Source: an uncultured Clostridium sp. (lineage in GTDB: Bacteria > Bacillota > Clostridia > UBA1212 > UBA1255). Taken from it: a stretch of 21,351 nucleotides of DNA. The stretch is from assembly GCA_900543695.1 (NCBI GenBank), contig UQSG01000036.1:1-21351 (forward strand). The letters are read 5' to 3'. Shown piece by piece: positions 16,076-21,351 of this stretch. Below the pieces are notes generated by a model. That model was not told where the DNA came from and ran no database searches. It saw nothing but the letters and a program-made list of their open reading frames with translations. The translations under genes and the position numbers were made by a program. Within the stretch, counting starts at the first letter, position 1. Every line of letters begins with the position of its first letter.

Positions 16076-16738
16076 ATGTACGATTTCGAGTATGTTCCAA
16101 AAGAAGAATGGAAACCGATTAGAGATGAACTTTTTGAAATAATCTACAAATTACAAAGAGAAGTTAGAGATGACTTCACTTTTCAATATCATTTCGTGGG
16201 CAGTAGCAAACGAAAGATGATAACTCGTGACCGGAACTCTAACATTGGTTTTGACTTCGATGTGAATATTGAAGTAAATGACCCCGACGAAGACTATTCT
16301 GCCAAAGAAATACGAAACATTCTTCACAAGGGGCTCGATAAGGTTACTAACCCTTATGGATATCCGATTTTTGGATACGATTATACCGAAGACTCCACCC
16401 GTGTTCTTACAATTCGAGTAAAAGATAAAACAAACTCCCGCATCTTACATAGTTGTGATTTTTGCATTATATATGAATGCGGAAATGGGAGGCGACAATT
16501 TATTCGTTATAACAAAAAGCAAAAAAGTTATTCGTGGGAATACCAACCGAAAGGGTATATGGAGTTGCCATCCAAAATTGAGTGGATTAAAAAGCACGGA
16601 CTATGGCAACAAGTCAGAGATACTTACATATATAAAAAGAATATCAACACCGATGATAATAAAAAATCCAGATCTATTTTTGCAGAAACAATTCATCAAA
16701 TTTGTCAGCAAAACGGATATTATCAAAATGGGAGATAA
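16076..16738 (+). CDS. Uncharacterised protein, probable nucleotidyltransferase fold
   Basis: A protein of 220 residues starting at an ATG eight bases after AAAGGAG. I do not recognise a named family with certainty. FVGSSKRKMITRD (GSS at 42-44) followed by GFDFDVNIEV (Asp60, Asp62) and, after about 65 residues, LHSCDFCIIYE (Asp128) follows the pol-beta-type nucleotidyltransferase pattern: hG[GS], then DxD on one strand, then a third acidic residue. This suggests nucleotide transfer to RNA, protein or a small molecule, possibly a cyclic-dinucleotide or oligoadenylate type activity. That is inference; the gap between GSS and DxD is a few residues longer than in classical members. No membrane segment or signal peptide. 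It stands alone, is AT-rich, has a perfect promoter and is followed by a hairpin. No antitoxin of the HEPN type or effector gene is adjacent. Confidence 0.85.
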   Translation: MYDFEYVPKEEWKPIRDELFEIIYKLQREVRDDFTFQYHFVGSSKRKMITRDRNSNIGFDFDVNIEVNDPDEDYSAKEIRNILHKGLDKVTNPYGYPIFGYDYTEDSTRVLTIRVKDKTNSRILHSCDFCIIYECGNGRRQFIRYNKKQKSYSWEYQPKGYMELPSKIEWIKKHGLWQQVRDTYIYKKNINTDDNKKSRSIFAETIHQICQQNGYYQNGR

Positions 16739-16739
16739 T

Positions 16740-16811
16740 ATGGCAATGGATATGGATTCTGGAAAATTGCTTATTTTATCCGGTTGGTCAAACGATGAAA
16801 ATGATGGCTAA
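16740..16811 (+). CDS. Possible micro-ORF of 23 residues downstream of the NTase-like gene
   Basis: An ATG at 16740 lies just after the stop of the NTase-like gene, behind GGGAGAT, which is close enough to act as a ribosome binding site. The frame runs MAMDMDSGKLLILSGWSN... to a TAA at 16811 that lies inside the base of the following hairpin. The sequence is acidic with a short hydrophobic centre. It may be chance or a coupled small peptide. Confidence 0.25.
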   Translation: MAMDMDSGKLLILSGWSNDENDG

Positions 16812-16859
16812 GATAAACGGCGGCAAAGAGTTTTGGCATCTCTCTGCCGCCGTTATCTT
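16810..16859 (+). terminator. Strong hairpin after the NTase-like gene
   Basis: A nearly perfect inverted repeat (16810-16830 with 16840-16859, one bulged A and one mismatch) has the core ACGGCGGCA/TGCCGCCGT and a loop of about nine bases. The plus-strand continuation TTATCTTGTG is only weakly T-rich, so it may need the following T-run element to terminate fully. Confidence 0.6.
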
Positions 16860-16892
16860 GTGAAAGTCAAGTAAAGACAGCTTCCTTATGAA

Positions 16893-16918
16893 GTCTCACC
16901 GTTCGGCGGGCTTTTTTT
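16893..16918 (+). terminator. Degenerate terminator-like element with T7 tail
   Basis: GTCTCACCGTTCGGCGGGC followed by seven T residues (16912-16918) resembles a terminator whose left arm has decayed from GCCCGCCG. Remaining pairs are few and partly G-U. It would act on plus-strand transcripts from the NTase-like gene. Confidence 0.4.
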
Positions 16919-16940
16919 ACATTTCCAAAAATATCGTATA

Positions 16941-17067
16941 ATGAAAATGAGGGCAGAAAGCATAAAATTCAACTCACACAAAACTTGAAGAGGTCTTAAA
17001 AAAAGGAAAAGCAATTTCTATTGCAATGCTGATAGAACAAACAAAAGCCCTTAACCGCTATGGTTAA
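16941..17067 (+). pseudogene. Possible broken gene remnant
   Basis: An ATG at 16941 just after a TATAAT opens a 15-residue frame (MKMRAESIKFN...). One frame over, from 16966 to a TAA at 17067, the DNA reads as a plausible protein tail containing LEEVLKKGKAISIAMLIEQ and ending NRYG. Together they look like a short remnant with a frameshift. I do not recognise the parent family. Its end overlaps the terminator hairpin at 17043-17076. Chance is possible given the length. Confidence 0.3.
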
Positions 17068-17076
17068 AGGCTTTTT
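17043..17076. terminator. Bidirectional terminator between the NTase region and tRNA-Thr
   Basis: AAAAGCC-C-TTAACC (17043-17056) pairs with GGTTAA-A-GGCTTTT (17062-17075), with one C/A mismatch and a five-base loop. The plus strand continues TTTTT and the minus strand continues GGCTTTTGTTTG, so it can end both the tRNA-Thr transcript and any plus-strand transcript. Confidence 0.75.
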
Positions 17077-17079
17077 CTC

Positions 17080-17154
17080 TGGAGCCAATGGTGAGAATCG
17101 AACTCACGACCTATTCATTACGAGTGAATTGCTCTACCCCTGAGCCACATTGGC
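17080..17154 (-). tRNA. tRNA-Thr (anticodon CGT)
   Basis: On the minus strand the acceptor arms GCCAATG and CATTGGC pair fully. The D-arm begins GCTCAGGGGTAGAGC, the anticodon arm is ATTCA-CTCGTAA-TGAAT giving anticodon CGT, and the T-arm is GTGAG-TTCGATT-CTCAC. The 3' CCA is encoded. It reads threonine codon ACG. It lies after the 5S gene but behind its own promoter and after the rRNA operon terminator. Confidence 0.95.
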
Positions 17155-17200
17155 AGATTCAATTTTGCACTCCCAGCAGAATAACGCCGGAAACAGAATT

Positions 17201-17229
17201 ATTATATCATATATATTTTATATTGTCTA
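17201..17229 (-). promoter_or_regulatory. Promoter of tRNA-Thr
   Basis: On the minus strand TAGACA (17224-17229, five of six consensus bases) and TATAAT (17201-17206) are separated by 17 bases. Transcription would start near 17194, about 40 bases before the mature tRNA. The spacer is entirely A+T except for one G. Confidence 0.75.
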
Positions 17230-17273
17230 CCATTATTTTCACAAAATTTCTCTGAGTAAGGTTTTTATAGAAA

Positions 17274-17304
17274 GAGAGCTCTGCGCCTTTTGCACAGAGC
17301 TCTC
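17274..17304 (-). terminator. rRNA operon terminator
   Basis: GAGAGCTCTG (17274-17283) and CAGAGCTCTC (17295-17304) form a perfect 10-bp stem with an 11-base loop, just after the 5S gene. The minus strand continues TTTCTAT, a moderate T-tract. Confidence 0.75.
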
Positions 17305-17309
17305 ATAAA

Positions 17310-17427
17310 GACCGGCGAATACATATTTTTGCGAGACGTCACCGTCTAACTATCTTCTGCATCTAGGAGCTTAACTGCCGTGTTCGGTATGGGAACGGGT
17401 GTGCCCTCCTCATCATCTTCACCGGAT
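17310..17427 (-). rRNA. rrf: 5S ribosomal RNA
   Basis: The minus strand holds the conserved core ACACCCGTTCCCATACCG, AACACGG and GTTAAGCTCC. The ends were set from the terminal helix, in which CCGGTG (17420-17425) pairs with CGCCGG (17312-17317). Length about 118 bases. The ends are accurate to a few bases. Confidence 0.9.
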
Positions 17428-17449
17428 TCTCTCCAGGTACTTCCCCCCT

Positions 17450-17468
17450 GTACCCTCAAAACTGAATA
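17450..17468 (-). other. Downstream half of the pre-23S processing stem
   Basis: GTACCCTCAAAACTGAATA on the plus strand is the inverted complement, 16 of 19 positions, of 20577-20595. In the precursor transcript the two segments flank the 23S sequence and can pair into a long helix of the type cut by RNase III-class enzymes. Confidence 0.65.
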
Positions 17469-17522
17469 CTCTACTTCACAACTACTCCCTGATGACCTCA
17501 ATCCTTGACTCCTTCTTTCCTT

Positions 17523-20426
<2,904 letters not shown>

Positions 20427-20576
20427 TCTCGTCTCCTCGTCGCTTTCGCTTCGATTCTCCGTTCTCTTTTCCGTCAAAGATTGAGTTGAGTTCTTTCTCC
20501 TGAGAGTTCACTCTTCCTTCTTAAAGACTTTACCCTCTTTTTCTTTGTCTTCTCATCTTTTTCGTTGCTTTTCAAA

Positions 20577-20595
20577 TATTCAGTTCTCAAGGTAC
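20577..20595 (-). other. Upstream half of the pre-23S processing stem
   Basis: TATTCAGTTCTCAAGGTAC lies between tRNA-Ala and 23S and is the partner of 17450-17468. Its position means the tRNA is outside the predicted helix, so tRNA and 23S would be released by separate cuts. Confidence 0.65.
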
Positions 20596-20636
20596 AGTTG
20601 CTTTTCGCAGTCCTCCGCTCTTTCCTGGGGAACCGC

Positions 20637-20712
20637 TGGTGGAGATAATGAGATTCGAACTCATGACCCCCTGCTTGCAAGGCAGGTGCTCTCCCAACTG
20701 AGCTATACCCCC
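20637..20712 (-). tRNA. tRNA-Ala (anticodon TGC) in the 16S-23S spacer
   Basis: The minus strand reads GGGGGTATAGCTCAGTTGGG at the 5' end. The anticodon arm is CCTGC-CTTGCAA-GCAGG with anticodon TGC, and the T-arm holds GTTCGAATC. CCA is encoded. The acceptor stem has two G-U pairs. No tRNA-Ile accompanies it, so this is a single-tRNA spacer. Confidence 0.95.
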
Positions 20713-20772
20713 GGGAATCTCGTAGATGAACTACGAAAACTAAACAGCGTACCGTATCTGTGAGAAGATACT

Positions 20773-20791
20773 GCCTGAGTCTTACTCAGGC
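20773..20791. other. Perfect hairpin in the 16S-tRNA-Ala spacer
   Basis: GCCTGAGT (20773-20780), loop CTT, ACTCAGGC (20784-20791). It lies between the 16S 3' end and tRNA-Ala and probably folds in the precursor RNA. There is no T-run, so it is not a terminator. The rest of this 170-base spacer (20713-20882) shows no gene. Confidence 0.65.
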
Positions 20792-20877
20792 CACATGCTT
20801 CCTTCGCCTTTCTTTCTCTAAGTCTCTTCGCTTCCCTCACTCCTGCTCTCGCTCTCCTCATGAGTTCCGCTCTGTCT

Positions 20878-21351
<474 letters not shown>

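Noticed and set aside
17040..17154. Integration of a mobile element at the 3' end of tRNA-Thr
   Set aside because: I found no second copy of the tRNA 3' end on the left side and no integrase gene in the window.

Overview
The window looks like a chromosomal piece of a Gram-positive, low-to-mid GC Firmicute, most likely a gut-type member of the Clostridia. The evidence is strong AGGAGG-type ribosome binding sites, TTGACA/TATAAT promoters, three surface proteins ending in TG-type sortase signals (PPQTGD, NPGTGD), a lipoprotein, and a 16S-tRNA-Ala-23S-5S operon. I cannot name genus or species from sequence reading alone.

Layout. 1-1633 (minus): two secreted proteins that share an identical C-terminal cell-wall sorting cassette; the first runs off the left edge. 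1782-5071 (minus): a two-gene operon with an FAD-dependent dehydrogenase of the COG2509 type followed by peptide chain release factor 3 (prfC), driven by a near-consensus promoter. 5237-7709 (plus): a three-gene operon with a CE2/SGNH acetylesterase-like lipoprotein, an ArsC/Spx-family thiol protein and an SPL-type radical SAM protein. 7706-9154 (minus): a cytoplasmic family 20 beta-hexosaminidase whose stop codon overlaps that of the radical SAM gene. 9259-12907 (minus): an AT-rich, translationally coupled pair of full-length ABC exporter subunits, probably a heterodimer and probably acquired. 13046-15583 (minus): a large sortase-anchored phosphodiester glycosidase with GLUG-like repeats and an Ig-like domain. 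15584-17080: an AT-rich accessory stretch with a perfect hairpin, an isolated gene for a probable nucleotidyltransferase-fold protein under a perfect consensus promoter, a possible micro-ORF, terminators and a broken coding remnant. 17080-21351 (minus): rRNA operon (16S partial at the right edge, tRNA-Ala, 23S, 5S) followed by a separately promoted tRNA-Thr.

Functionally, much of the window concerns the cell surface and glycans: three wall-anchored proteins, a carbohydrate esterase lipoprotein, a hexosaminidase and a phosphodiester glycosidase. No sortase gene, CRISPR array, IS element or intact phage gene is visible. The best candidates for something little described are the isolated NTase-like gene at 16076, the shared sorting cassette at the left end, and the radical SAM protein ending in a sliding-clamp-binding motif.
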